From NCBI GenBank assembly GCA_030248295.1, contig JASANH010000882.1, positions 549,388 through 613,387 on the forward strand: 64,000 nt of DNA. The letters are read 5' to 3'. A program made the translations under genes and the position numbers. Source of the stretch: Mesodorylaimus sp. YZB2_4. Taxonomy: Eukaryota > Nematoda > Enoplea > Dorylaimida > Dorylaimidae. The notes under the pieces were generated by a model. It searched no databases and was not told the origin of the DNA. It worked only from the letters and a program-made list of their open reading frames with translations. Below, piece after piece: positions 1-11,460 of the stretch; position 1 is the stretch's first letter, and every line of letters begins with the position of its first letter.

Positions 1-920
1 CGTACGACGTAGTGGAATTCCTTGATCCGTCCATACCGCTTTCGTTCCATCGCACATCGTTCGAGTGTCCCGTTCCTCTGGATCCCAAGTAAGTGCAAAG
101 TCTCGATCCTGGCTCAGAAACTTCCCTTTCCACCAGTTTCCCTGCATACTCTTCCATTGAACGAACTCGCATTGGACCTCTGCCCGTTTTTCCATAATGA
201 GCATTGCCCCTGTTGACAGTACGCATGAACCGTTTTCGTACTTGCAAGCCGCTGTATTGCCCAAACTGGATTCGACCTGGCCTCCGTGTGTCATAAACAC
301 CTTTCCCTTCACCAAGAAGCAGTTCTCCGTAGAAGCCTCGACCCATTTGCAGCAGTTCCATGGCAAACCTGACGTATACGGTGGTTCGACCTGGTTGCTT
401 GTGTGCATTACATCAGTTCCACCCATCAGTAAGCCAGCCTGACAGCGCTTGTTCCGGATCATGGTACGACATTCCGCCTCTGACATGCCAACCGTGTCGT
501 GTCGCATGTCGTGGTCGTAGTTCCACTTCAGAAAGTTTGTCCAAGCCGATGCCGTGGTCCTCACCTTCATGCATCTCCAAGCCATAGACTCAAACTTTGC
601 AATGTTCACCTTGTAAAGAGTGACCGTTCCCTCGTCGGGCTGCTCCCGTTTCGTTGGTGGCCGTTCACCGCAGCGCGTCTTGATCGACAGATCCAAGGAT
701 ACCCTCGATCCCTGGCTATCGCAAATCAGTGGTCGAAATCCTGTTGCCGCCTGTGTCGCCCCTACCAACAGACCATCGTACCAAGCATGAGCCAAGGAGC
801 CAAACCAATCCTTCCTCCACGCTTGCACGCTTGTGTGGACGAAACACTGTCCTTGTGTTTCCTGGCCAATTTGTTGCTGCCAGTTCCAACTGCATTGATG
901 TTGCTCACGAAAAACTGCGG
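1..920 (-). CDS. Envelope-glycoprotein-like open frame of a retroelement, cut by the window edge
   Basis: An uninterrupted minus-strand frame (about 300 codons) runs from about position 920 to base 1 and continues outside the window. It lies in a different frame from the gag that overlaps its beginning. The product is cysteine-rich and looks like an ectodomain: many paired or spaced cysteines (an NCC pair, ENCF, GSC, CEF) and aromatic-rich stretches such as KWNYDHD. I see no retroviral protease, reverse transcriptase or integrase motif. This matches the env-like glycoproteins carried by some Gypsy and BEL elements of invertebrates. The family assignment is by general resemblance only; which glycoprotein class it belongs to cannot be settled by eye. 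No stop was found in the part visible, so this frame may have decayed less than gag. Confidence 0.5.
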
Positions 921-1880
921 TGTGTAGAAGTCTTTCTCCGTCGACTCGTCGTCGTCTGATGTACCATTGCCACCCCTGTTGTGGATATGGTGAACCCCCT
1001 TGCCCTTTAGGCCATTCTTATCGATAACTGCCTTGCCTGACTTCACGCAAACTCGTCCAAAGTGATCCAACTGACCGCATTCGTTGCAAGCCTTTCCAAG
1101 TGCTGGACACTTCTCCTCGTCTTTGTGAAGCTTGTACCCGCATTTGAAGCAGTCAACTCCTTTCTTCAACCGTCGTGGTTCAGAAGATGCACCTTTCTTT
1201 GACTTGGGCGTTCCATCCTTTCTGTGCAAGCGACTCACCATTCCTTCCTTGCTACTACTGCCCATCTCCTGTAGGCGTTTGTGTTGCAGCGAGGCGCTTT
1301 CAAGAATGAGTGCCGTTGCCTCCACTTGGGCCAATTTTGCATCCAGCGTAGGATGTTGCTTGAACAGTTCCTTCTGCCACGCGTCGTTGTTGATGCCAAG
1401 AATCAGCTGGTCTCGAATCCTTTCATCTAACGTGGGTCCAAAGTTACAGTTCCCAGCAATTCCCCTCAAGCTGTTGATCCACATCGCGACCGTCTCCTCC
1501 TCCTTCCTGGATCTCTGCACGAATCGCACACGTTCCGCCATCGCACAGACCTGCTTCCGGTAGTACCCTTCCAGGGCTGCTTTCAGATCGTTTTACGTTT
1601 GTTGTAGAACCTCCCCCGGACGAAAATGATCGACCAGAACTTTGAACGCATCCGGGCCAATACTGGTCAAGAGCAGGGACCTCTTTGCTTGCGCATTCGC
1701 CTCCCCCTCGATTCCAAATCGTACCAGTTCCAATTCAAATCGTTGAATGTAGTATTGATAATCCTCGCCAGTAGGATCGAACTTATCGAACCGGAATCTA
1801 CGAACTCGCTCCAAACGTTCAGCCTCGGTCATTCCCAAAGAACTGTCCAAAAGGTATACAATTCCAGCATCTGGCTCCAC
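762..1880 (-). pseudogene. gag: Ty3/Gypsy-type Gag with one in-frame stop codon
   Basis: The reading frame begins around 1880 and ends at 762, with a single in-frame TAA at 1595-1593; frame and homology continue unbroken on both sides, so this is one gene with a nonsense mutation (or a readthrough codon). The N-terminal part has the capsid-like Gag signature of Gypsy elements (a DYQYYIQRFELE segment, later DERIRDQLILGI). The C-terminal part has two zinc-knuckle-like cysteine clusters (CFKCGYKLHKDEEKCP and CNECGQLDHFGRVC), the nucleic-acid-binding nucleocapsid. The protein would package the element RNA. After the knuckles the frame runs about 80 codons and stops at 762 without reaching a protease motif. 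A possible end of the 5' LTR, with TTGGCGAC resembling a primer-binding site, lies near 1900-1912, but I could not define the LTR. Confidence 0.82.
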
Positions 1881-2901
1881 CAGAAGTCCGCAGTCGACGT
1901 CGCCAATGTAATGTACACGGACCCTCGGTATGAGCGACCGTTTTACTAGCCCGCTACATTATGAGTGAATAAGCCTCCTACCAAAGCTCACCTACCAAGC
2001 TGGCCTGTGATTCAGTCTTCCAACTACTGACAGGAGACTAAACAATGTACGGTGCAAGAGCATAGCTAATAGCGTACTCATATGCGTATCGTTGAAACTT
2101 AAATATATCACATAGTAATAGTAAACTGAATTGCAGCCATGTGCCATGGCTATACTTAACGTATTCTCAGGCTCCTAAACTGGCGATGAAACCGGTCCAG
2201 CTGGCTGGAAGCAAACGGATTCCTAGCCAACTACAGACCAGACTTCAATGCCAAGTGACGATTTTTTGAGTGCTATCGCAAAAAAGTAAATTGGAAGTTA
2301 TTTTTAAGTACGAGATACATCCAGGCGCAAAGCTTTACTCAATTCCATGAATTTTTTAAAAATTTGAGTTTGGCGCTGTTGTATTGATGAGCAGGCTATA
2401 TGACTGCGCTGCCTGATGAAATTGGGTATAATCGCGCAACAGTAAATAGTAAACGTGAAGCAGATACACACGCAGCGTGAAATATGCACACATATTGTTT
2501 TGAAAACAATGCAGGAACAGAAAGTCGAACGTAAAATAGTGCTTCCAACACTGTGCACTGCTTTTAAAAAATCATTGCGACATTAATCTGTCAAAGGCTC
2601 AAATAAAACATGACGGAAAATATAAAAGAGAGTAGGGAAAGATCAGAGTTGAACTGTAATTGCTCGCTTCGCTGTCTTATGCATTACCGCGCTTGTCCAT
2701 TCCAGTCACGCGGAAGTATAGTCGGATTAATCAGCCTAGAGGCACTACGATGCACGGCGCCAGTCTGGCGGGGAGACCCGCGCGAAACACAAAACTAGTA
2801 ACGAGAGCGCGCCTGAAAACAGGTTTCTTGTATGCTAGGGGCGGGAAAGTTTTAGCAAAAGGACATGTATCTAAGGATTGTCCCGCTCGGCAGGGGTGGA
2901 T

Positions 2902-4083
2902 CAGTGTTGCCAACTTCGCCGGAAACCGGCGATTTGTCGCCGGTTTTTGACCCTGTCGCCGGTTTCTCGCCGGTCGGGTACCTTCGCCGGTTCCGTTCGC
3001 CGGTCAGCCTCAATATCGCCGGTTTTGTCGCCGGTTCTGGAAGCTTCCCTCTCCAGCACTACAGTGTGCAAACTTTGGCCATTGACCGCCAGCTTTGATG
3101 TTGACGCATTCTCTTTTTCTGTGCCAAGTACGGACATATCATTTAAACCCAGTCCACAAGCTTGCTGTGTATCTCCTTCTTCCTCTTCTCACCCTTTTTT
3201 TTGCGTCAAAATTTGGAAGCGCTTATCTAGTAATTTTTTATTTCGTTTCGAACTTTCTGGGCAGTACGTCGTTAGATGCCTTGCAGCCCCATCACTTTAG
3301 GTTATTATACCTACTGGCTAAGTCATGCCTGAGCATTTCGTCCATTCTCTTGGATAATTTGCAACAATACGGCTCATACAAGGTTGGAACACTTTTCAAG
3401 GGAATTTCCTATTTTCCCCGTAAAACTCAGGGAAAATGGTAGGTTCAGAGCCAAATTTAGAAGAAACTGAGAGGCTGCATTTTAAGGTAAAGTTTGGCGT
3501 TTTTACAATATGAAGTGGTTTAAAGGATTGGTATCGCTTCATCATTTCATTCAAATTCAAATTATTTTCCAACGGCTTCATCTGTAAATGTCATGATTAG
3601 GAGATCTAACCAGTTAGAAATTCTTCTACCAAGTCTAGGTCAGGGTAAAAATGTTAGGGGAAAGATCGGATTATTGTCTCAAAAACCTGGGAAAATCAGG
3701 GAAAATCATTCCCTAATAGTTTGAACCCTGAAGAAGACGAATCTGCCATCAAAAAACTCCAAGGTCGCTTTTAGGAAAATATATACGATCATAAGAGAGG
3801 TCAGAAGAGTTGGTCGTTGACGGAGACAGTTTTAAAATTTGGGAAAGAATTCATGATTACAGTGCTTGCTGAAACAGTCCTATAGGAAGTGGCAGCAGAA
3901 GGCGATTTTTGTTTTTCGTTAATGCGAAATGCACGAGTTGCTGATGTGAAGTAAAAGTATACAAAGTAGCACTGTGTTTTGATGCATTTTATGATCGCCG
4001 GTTTTCAGTCGCCGGTCACTTATTTTGTCGCCGGTTTTTATCTCAGCTTTCGCCGGTCGTGTTGTTTCAGGTTGGCAACACTG
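2902..4083. mobile_element. Non-autonomous hAT-type transposon with 8-bp target duplication
   Basis: The element starts with CAGTGTTGCCAAC at 2902 and ends with the exact reverse complement GTTGGCAACACTG at 4071-4083. It is flanked by a perfect 8-bp direct repeat GGGTGGAT (2894-2901 and 4084-4091). An 8-bp duplication with CAG(T/G)GTTGCC termini is characteristic of hAT elements. Both ends carry many copies of CGCCGG (2917-3035 left, 3999-4060 right), typical of subterminal transposase-binding repeats. At 1.18 kb with no recognisable transposase it is non-autonomous. It sits inside the larger inverted repeat, so it is the younger insertion. Confidence 0.93.
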
Positions 4084-4168
4084 GGGTGGATTTTATTGAC
4101 CTTTTAGGGCGGGCGGGGGCGGGGTGTAAGGCGGAAAAAATTAAGGCTTGCATTGATCACTGCTAGCC

Positions 4169-4582
4169 TTAGTTGTACATCGGGGCTATCGAATTTCTCG
4201 ATTGGTGCCGAAGCATCTTTGTGAAATTCAGGGCGCACATGTATTTTTTCCACATGAACTTTGCAGCATTGAAGTGGGGAATCTGTTGCACTGCTGGCAC
4301 AAGGTACTTATGATCCTGAGTGGCCTTCATTTCTTTCATTTGCAGCGGGATCAGCTTGCAATTGAGGAATAAATTTAAGGTATGCTGCGTGATCCCACAT
4401 GGACGTTTTTGAGTGCGTTTTGACGCTAATCCGCCATCCACTCCATCATTCAAATTCAAATCTGTGTTTAACTGGACATGGACTTCTGGTATATTCATGT
4501 CTATCCATACTTGTGTCCATGTCAATGTAAATACTGGCATCTGGCTCCGTGAACAGCTCGGTGTCCTCATCAGTGTCGCCAT
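4169..4582 (-). other. Unrecognised 137-codon open frame inside the inverted repeat
   Basis: An open minus-strand frame lies between the hAT insertion and the right inverted-repeat arm. The product has no motif I recognise, no signal peptide and no obvious membrane segment. It could be a chance frame or a remnant of the element that made the inverted repeat. Low confidence that it is a gene. Confidence 0.15.
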
Positions 4583-5395
4583 GTTAGCTTTCGCGACCTA
4601 ACGCGACCCAATAGTAATAAAATTATTGGTACTATAAATAGAGTTTTCATGATTTTTATATATCACGACTTATCCAATGCAGGTACCGTAGCGAATGTTC
4701 GCAAAGGATAGTTCAGCCTGCTGTGTGGATGTGCAGTGGGGAGAAAGACAAATTCACTGAACAAAATCGAGCTGGTTTCAAAAACATTGGCTTTTCTGCA
4801 TTTATCAATGTGCAGATGGTCTTCTCGATGTCATGGGGCTATCTAGAAGGCCTCACTCAAAAAAGGTATCACACATCTGGCGCTAGGAATTCGAAAAAAC
4901 GCCGCCCCTAGCATACAAGAAACCTGTTTTCAGGCGCGCGCTCGTCACTAGTTTTGTGTTTCGCGCGGCCATGGGCCTCCCCGCCAGACTGGCGCCGTGC
5001 ATCGTAGTGCCTCTAGGCTGATTAATCCGACTATAGGCCAGTTGGAGGAAAACTAAATCATGTCTTTTGTTAAGATTGTACAAACACGTGTGGACACAGA
5101 GCTCTGTTCGCGGTACAAACGCCCTATTGCATCAACATTGACTACGAACCTGCGAGGCGCCAAACTCAAATTTTTTAAACAATTAATTGAGTAAAGCTTT
5201 GCGCCTTAATGTACTTCGTGCTTACAAATGACTTCAAATTAACTTTTTTGCGATAGCTCTTGAAAAATCGTCACTTGGCATTGAAGTCTGGCCTGTGGTT
5301 GGCTAGGAATCCGTTTGCTTCCAGCCAGCTGAATCGGTTTCATCGCCAGTCCGAGAGCCTGAGAATACGTTAAGTATAGCAATGGCCATGTGCAC

Positions 5396-6092
5396 AACGC
5401 ACCGCAACGCGGCTGCCTATAACAAACACGCAAGGCTACCTACATCGCGTCTCGCCACGAACCCCGCAACCTCCCGCTTTTTCACCTCAAACCACCTAGA
5501 GCAACCACAAAGTTACTTTTATCTTGTCCAGCGCAAAATTCTCCACACACTTCATCCATAAAATACCTATGTCGTCACCAAAAATTTCGAGAAAACACTG
5601 ATCATACCATCACCTCGCTGCCACCCGCCGCCACGCCTTCAACACGTGACCATGCATACCCCCGTGCTATACCACATGCGCACCAACCGTGCCAAAAATC
5701 CCTCACTGTACTTTCCACAGCCCACACACGTAAAATATACGCACCCCACCCCTCGTCTATACTTTTTATCCTCTATTCCTAAGCTACGATCCTTTCCGTC
5801 CAGGTACAGGCATGTACAATGCGTGGAAAGCATACCGATATACCCACAAGATTATCAAAGCCCCCAAAAGAACGAAACACAAAAAGCATACTTATTGAAA
5901 ATATGCGGTATAAGACCCTTCGGCTGCTTTCTATTATTGCCTGCATCTGCCTACAATTTCCTAGAACCTGGAGGCTAGAAGGCAAAGTCTTGACAGTAAA
6001 TTGTAAGAACTCACCTCTACGATGATGTAACGAATCGAAGACGAATGTTCGACACGACACTGACATGCTCCCATTTCTGAGCCGGACACACC
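5396..6092. other. Non-coding stretch, nothing identified
   Basis: C-rich on the plus strand in 5400-5760, with no convincing coding frame. The stretch between the inverted repeat and the next hAT element shows no recognisable RNA gene or repeat. Confidence 0.5.
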
Positions 6093-6100
6093 TCTTCCCG

Positions 6101-7430
6101 CAGGGTTGCCAGATGTGAAGGTTTGCCGTCATTTTTGACGGGATTTTGGCCTAGCGGAGGTTTTTGTGGAGGGGACTGGTCAGTGGAGGTTTTGGTGAAG
6201 GTTTTCGCCATTTTGTGGAGGTATGAAGGGATTTTCTTAAACACCTTTTACACCAGGCAAAAAAAGCACCAAATCGATCCGCTGCCCGTTATCGGTCCCA
6301 ACTTTTTTTGCAAGTGCACGGCTTTCTCCCTGAATTCAAGCTTTTTTCTTTGTATACGCAGCTTTACTATAAAGGGGACGAATCAATATATCCATACTCT
6401 AATGGTGAGATTACTATTGAGAAAAAGGTGACTTAATTTTTTCTAAACTACACGCTTTTGTGCCTGAATGACCTTTACGAATCTATTGCGTGGCTACAAC
6501 AAGCCAATTTTTCTGTATGACAAAAATAGCAGTGGGGAAAAACGGATCCTATAAGAGGATCCAGCTCATAAGACGAGCATGGCCCCCAGAAAAGATGCTA
6601 AAAAATTCGGGCCCTTGCAATTTTCTCCTCCAGATGCATTAATAATGCATGCAGCATATGCATATTGTAGCATCTGCACACCAAGGAGCATCTCTGGTGA
6701 AATTATAATTTGAGCTTTGTTTTTCCTTTTTCAAGTATGAGCCCAAGTTTTTTTGCGAAGAAATCTGAGTTTTCACTTCTGGCGGGATCTCACGAATGAT
6801 GGGACCTAGAAGAACTTTATAAAGAAAATTCGATAGCTCATCATCTCGGGATCATTGTGATATTTCTTGGATCATTCCAGGACCAAGGGTCGGGGAGATA
6901 TGGGCCATATCGCCGAAGCAACAAGTTTTTATGTGTATCTCCATATGGATAAGGGTTGAAAATATATTCTTGACTTTTGCTTCACCATACTTTTAGGGGT
7001 ACTACTTACTTCTGTTAATCTTCATCTAAAAAAACGCGTCATGGGCTCGTGTGTGACGCAGTATGTAGATTCTGTGTTGTTCTCAAGATTCTCAGCCCCA
7101 TAATTTTATTGCGCCGAAGGGGAAAATGTTTAATTCTGAGATAGACGCTACTGATGTTGAGGTTGCATAAGCTGGAGGTACTAATCTTGTTTTCGACTAT
7201 GCTTATAAGCCATTAGATTTTATCGAAGAAATGTTGCAGCTAGCAAGGCGCCGTTCAGTGAAAGCTTGATGCTCCCTTTGTCTGGCCTCGTTGTGATTCC
7301 AGCTCGTTGATACCGCAAGCGTTTTTTTTGTGAGGGAATTCTTGACGGCTTTTGGATAAGTGATGAAGGTTTTGTAAAGGTTTTCAGGGTCACGTGCGAC
7401 AGGATTCACTTTTCGCGTCTGGCAACCCTG
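6101..7430. mobile_element. Second non-autonomous hAT-type transposon with 8-bp target duplication
   Basis: Termini are CAGGGTTGCCAGA at 6101-6113 and the reverse complement TCTGGCAACCCTG at 7418-7430. A perfect 8-bp direct repeat TCTTCCCG flanks them (6093-6100 and 7431-7438). Near both ends a G(A/G)AGGTTTT-like motif recurs (6116-6225 left, about 7340-7385 right), as expected for hAT subterminal binding sites. The 1.33-kb interior has no transposase. The family differs from the element at 2902-4083, whose subterminal motif is CGCCGG. Confidence 0.94.
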
Positions 7431-7734
7431 TCTTCCCGCCTACAACAGAAGACTGTCATAGAAACTGCACTACATATGCACTCACCGTATGGGCGCTGCC
7501 TTAGCAAGTACGCGCGGCCACCGCGTCACCTGCTGCCTCTCTCGACATGGGCGTTTAGAAAAGCGGAATAAACTCGTTTTCCTCTCCATACAACCAGGCT
7601 GAACAATTTTGCGGAAAGTTTGTCCGCGTAATGTGCATATATCCAAGGGTTTCAATGGACTTCTAAAATCCACCTATGACATCAGCGGCTTGATGAACAT
7701 TATTCTTGGAAATAGGAACTGAAAAATACTAAAA

Positions 7735-9463
7735 ATGCGTTGGTATTGGATAACGGCATTATTATGTTGCTATGGCTTTTTCAAAGAATTTCGCCCAATT
7801 GAACCATTTTTGACACCATATTTGGAAGAAAGAAATTTCACAAATGCTGATATTTATAGCGGGATGCTACCATATTGGACTTATTGTAATCTAATTCTTT
7901 TGATCCCCACACTCTTTTTAACCGATTGTTTAAGATATAAGCCAATAATGATCCTGGAATGTATGTCCTACACTGCCACTTGGGGCTTATTAATTTTTAT
8001 AAATTCACTTACTTTTTTAAGATTAGCCATGTGTTTTTATGGTTTTGCCGCCGCTGCCGAAGTCGCTTACTATTCTTATATTTATGCTGCAATTGATACT
8101 GAATATTATAAAAAAGCTACAAGTTATGTCAGCGCAGTAATAACTTTTGGTCAGTTCTTTGCTTATACAATCAGCCAATTACTAATATCGACCAAATGGA
8201 CAGATTACCGAATTTTGCTTTATATGTCGTGGGGCGGGTCGATTTTGATATATATACCAGTTATATTCCTGCCTTGGGTCTCGCACAACAGACCAACAAG
8301 TAAAGTGGATACCGAAAGGCTAATCGAACCCGATTCGACCACTGACCAAGTGGAAGACATAGCTACCTCGAATGCAGTGCCAGTGCGATCATACAAAACT
8401 TATGTCATATTCTACTGCTCAAATGTGTGGACCAATTTCAAAGCTACATATGGCTCAACCCTGATATGGAAATGGTCACTATGGTGGGCACTGGCCACTT
8501 GCGGATATTATCAAGTAGAGCATTATGGACAAAATCTATGGGCCATTATGCAGACCGAAAGTGGCGACACATACAATGGGGTGGTGGAAGGAGCCAGTAT
8601 GCTGCTTTGTAAGCGACTACACTGTATAATATCTCTTTTCAGCTTATATAATCGCACCATTTACAAATTTTAGCCACTATTGCCGCCGCTTCCATGCAAT
8701 TCATCAATGTACGATGGGAAGTCTGGGGCGAGCTGCTGCTCGCAACAGCTTCAGGTGTCAACTGCGCTTTGCTTATTATAATGAGTCAAACGACAATTTT
8801 GGGCATCGCATACGCATTTTATATCATTTGCAATGCGGTGTACCAGCTCATGTTTACCATCAGCATGTAAGCTCATTTTTTGAAGATTATCAATGCTACT
8901 TGCATATCTGCCAGTCAAAGCTGGCAGATATGCAAGGACGGTGGCGGATGCTGGTGACGTACCGGCCTCGTGGCCTGGTGGGTTAGGCGCCCCCCCCCCA
9001 CCCCCGGGGCGCAGTACCGGCGAGTTCGACCGCGGGCCGAAAACATTAAAACCCCCTCGAGTGCGCATAAGCGTTTGGTGATGTGGTAAAACATGAACAT
9101 GAACATGAAAGCTTCAAGGATGAAAGTTGTAAAATTTCTTCTAGGTATGTCATCGCCAAAGACCTCGAGTCTGACAGCTATGGTTTCATTTTTGGTTTCA
9201 ATAACTTAATGGCTTTATTATTACAAGCGGCATTGACATTGACAGTGGCGGACGATAATGGTTTGGCGCTGGATATTCGGACGCAGGTATTTTTAGAGTT
9301 CTGCTCCGCTAGAGAGAGAATTTTTCGATTTTATACATGTATCTTTATCCTTTTTTAGTTTTTCGTGTATGGTGGATATTACGGGTGCATAGCCGTCCTT
9401 TTTCTTACAATGGGCATGTGTACCTTGTGGAAAACATTCAGACAATCGAGTGAGACTTCGTGA
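7735..9463 (+). CDS. SLC19-family vitamin transporter (thiamine/folate carrier type), 4 exons
   Basis: Coding exons are 7735-8608, 8674-8866, 9145-9286 and 9359-9463; all junctions are GT...AG and keep phase, giving about 437 aa, near the usual SLC19 length. The protein is a multi-pass plasma-membrane carrier of the major facilitator type. SLC19 proteins move thiamine or reduced folates in metazoans, and the substrate here cannot be told. The family signature YGFFKEFRPIEPFLTPYL occurs at about residues 14-31, followed by repeated hydrophobic segments (LLIPTLFLTDCL, YSYIYAAIDTEYY). Exon 3 has the conserved GFIFGFNNLMALLLQ segment and exon 4 the TQ-FFVYGGYYG segment of the last helix region. 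The first ATG of the open frame fits the family N-terminus. Intron 2 (8867-9144) contains a tRNA-derived SINE in sense orientation. A candidate poly(A) signal AATAAA lies at 9642-9647. Confidence 0.93.
8966..9108 (+). mobile_element. tRNA-derived SINE (ATGAAC-tailed family), copy 1
   Basis: The 5' part has a Pol III A-box-like GTGGCCTGGTGGGTTAGGCG and a B-box-like GAGTTCGACC. The body ends in GCATAAGCGTTTGGTGATGTGG, then a short (ATGAAC)n-type tail. Four further copies with the same layout are in this window (21015, 21838, 44257, 59589). This copy has a C-rich tract (C10 at 8990-8999) between the boxes. It lies in intron 2 of the SLC19 gene in the same orientation as the gene. Confidence 0.85.
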
Positions 9464-9935
9464 CCACCGTTGGTCAGGTCAAAAAAAGCCCGGAAATTTA
9501 AGAAAATGGTTCTACACACGTTTTTGCCGGTAAAACCTTCTTGACTTTCTGTGGATTTTGATACCGCTGGTTTTAAAGCTATTGACGCTTAGATTGCTTT
9601 TTTCATATTAGCGACAGCGGGGCCGGGGAATCACTACTGTCAATAAACACTGACACAGAACCTGCTCAAATTGCAGGCACTCATGGATGAGTTGCGCAAC
9701 ACACCGATTCTTTCAGGTTCTTGGAAGGTATACTGCACGGGCAGTCACTTGCTTGCTTTATTACCAGCAGCCCATTTCACGAACTCGCAAAAATCGGTAA
9801 CTGAGCTGCTTTTGTGAACGTTGAAAAGGTCTATTCTAACAAATGCGAGGGCACATACTCGTACGAACACAAGTTGTGCAAAACTGCGAAGAAAAGATGA
9901 AAATAAAGTCGTGTTGTTTATACATGTCATGTCAT
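9464..9935. other. 3' flank of the SLC19 gene
   Basis: Contains AATAAA at 9642-9647, about 180 bp past the stop codon, a plausible poly(A) signal. I see nothing else here. Confidence 0.4.
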
Positions 9936-11400
9936 GTCATGCTTTATTCATACATAAACGCATAAGCGCACTTGGAAATGTATGAAACACGGAGGAAAAA
10001 GAACTACAAATTAAAATGTCTTTCAGAAATCACAGATCTAAAATTCGACAACCCCGAAAAAGCTATATCATTGGGTAAATTATTCCATAGCTCAATCGCT
10101 GAATACAAAACGCAATGCTTATGAGATTCATAAAATGGCATAGGCGTGACAAGATGATGGGGTTCCGAGATCCTTTCGCTGGTGCGAAACTCCGCCCTAT
10201 GAACAAAGCGCACATTGCAAAAGTGGTGAATGCCATGATAGTATTTATAAAACTGATAAAGCTTCAAAAGTTTTCTGCGAGCATACAAAGATGACCAGCC
10301 AGTTGATGCTAGACCTGTTTCAAACAGAACCATGAAATCGTTCATAAAAAGTCAAAGTGCGTAAAAATTTGCACGTTCTAAGTGAGCAATATCAGACTTT
10401 AAAATCGGGTCTCACGCCACACAACCATATTCAAGGACAGAACTTACACACGATTCGTAAACGTTTTTTAAGCACCACAGGCAACACGCCTTCCTAACTT
10501 ACGCCTGAGAGCATCAATCATAATATTGCACTTTTTGACAACCGCAGAGACGTGCTCATTGAATTTCATGTCAGCTGAGAAAAGGAAGCCCAAATATTTC
10601 ACCTCGGCAGGGTAGTCCAGCGGATGACCTCGAAGGAATAAAGTTTCCTTTCCTAAAGAATAAAGTCCAAACCAGATTTGGCGACCCAAGCAGAAATGAC
10701 ATCAATCGCTGGCTGCGCGAATTTTTCAAAATCAGACGGATCCGTGATCGGAATGAAAAGGCCCGTATCGTCCGCGTGGGCCTGCAGGAGCAGAGATGGA
10801 AACTGCTGCTTAAATTGACAAAGCAATGAATCCATGAAGGCGACAAATAGAGATGGTCCCAAGATACTTCCTTGAGGGACACTGGAAGTGGCCGCCGCAA
10901 TACTCGAAGCACAATCACCGATCACGTTGAGTTCGGCCAGAAAGATACGAAGCCAGCCATCTGGTTATTTTGACGGGAATGTGGTGCACCATGTGTAGAC
11001 GGCGAATTAACAAGCTATGCGAAACCTGATCAAATGCCTTCTTAGAGTCAAGAAACACGCCCATCACGTACTTGCATTTTAGGCGTTGAGAGAGTCATGA
11101 ATGAATTATGAAGCGGTGACGAGCGCACTACTAGCCCCACATCTTTTACAGAAACCGTGCTGATTCGGAGATAACTGCAAATTATTATTCCTGAGAATTC
11201 GATCGACATGTCGCTCAAGAAGTTTCGATAAAACAGAGAGCAGAGGAACGGGCCGATACGACAAAACCGAACTTCTATCCCCTGGTTTTGGAATAGGAGT
11301 GACTCGTGAAAGGGACAAGTTTTTTCGTTGATCGACCGGTTGCACAATAAAACCAAAGCTGGAGCTATAGCGCAGGCAATATTCTTGATTATTGGGACAA
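9936..11400 (-). pseudogene. Decayed non-LTR retrotransposon (LINE), reverse transcriptase part
   Basis: Minus-strand fragments in shifting frames together spell a LINE reverse transcriptase. The N-terminal finger region (TPIPKPGDRSSVLSYRPVPLL) is at 11345-11106. The palm, with VPQGSILGPSLF and the catalytic A-box/YADD-type motif as HADDTGLF, is at 10925-10653. The thumb region (VKYLGFLFSADMKFNEHV) is at 10689-10468. A C-terminal segment ending ELWNNLPNDI is at 10345-10004. The type resembles CR1/Jockey-like elements. The 3' end at about 9936-9960 has an AATAAAG and a (CATGA)n microsatellite tail, as seen in several LINE clades. Several frameshifts make it inactive. Confidence 0.85.
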
Positions 11401-11460
11401 TTAATTCGGCATTTCCAGGGGCACTGCGTAATTTAAGTGGGCAGAAGTTAAGGTAGGTTG

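Larger units (their letters stand above)
2137..5395. repeat. Large interrupted inverted repeat, about 3.3 kb
   Basis: Two pairs of segments match in opposite orientation. About 2137-2345 (beginning near CTATACTTAACGTATTCTC and including the GCGATGAAACCGG stretch) matches 5175-5395. About 2715-2847 (GTCGGATTAATCAGCCTAG through TTTCTTGTATGCTAGGGGC) matches 4905-5038. The segments between them (2346-2714 and 5039-5174) do not align well and differ in length. This is the architecture of a DNA element with long terminal inverted repeats, or of an inverted duplication. No transposase is visible inside. The interior is interrupted by a separate hAT-type insertion at 2902-4083. A 137-codon open frame at 4582-4169 (minus) lies in the remaining interior; I do not recognise it. 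Confidence 0.7.

Noticed and set aside
9936-9960. Independent CATGT microsatellite
   Set aside because: Its position right after AATAAAG at the 3' end of the LINE makes it the LINE tail.
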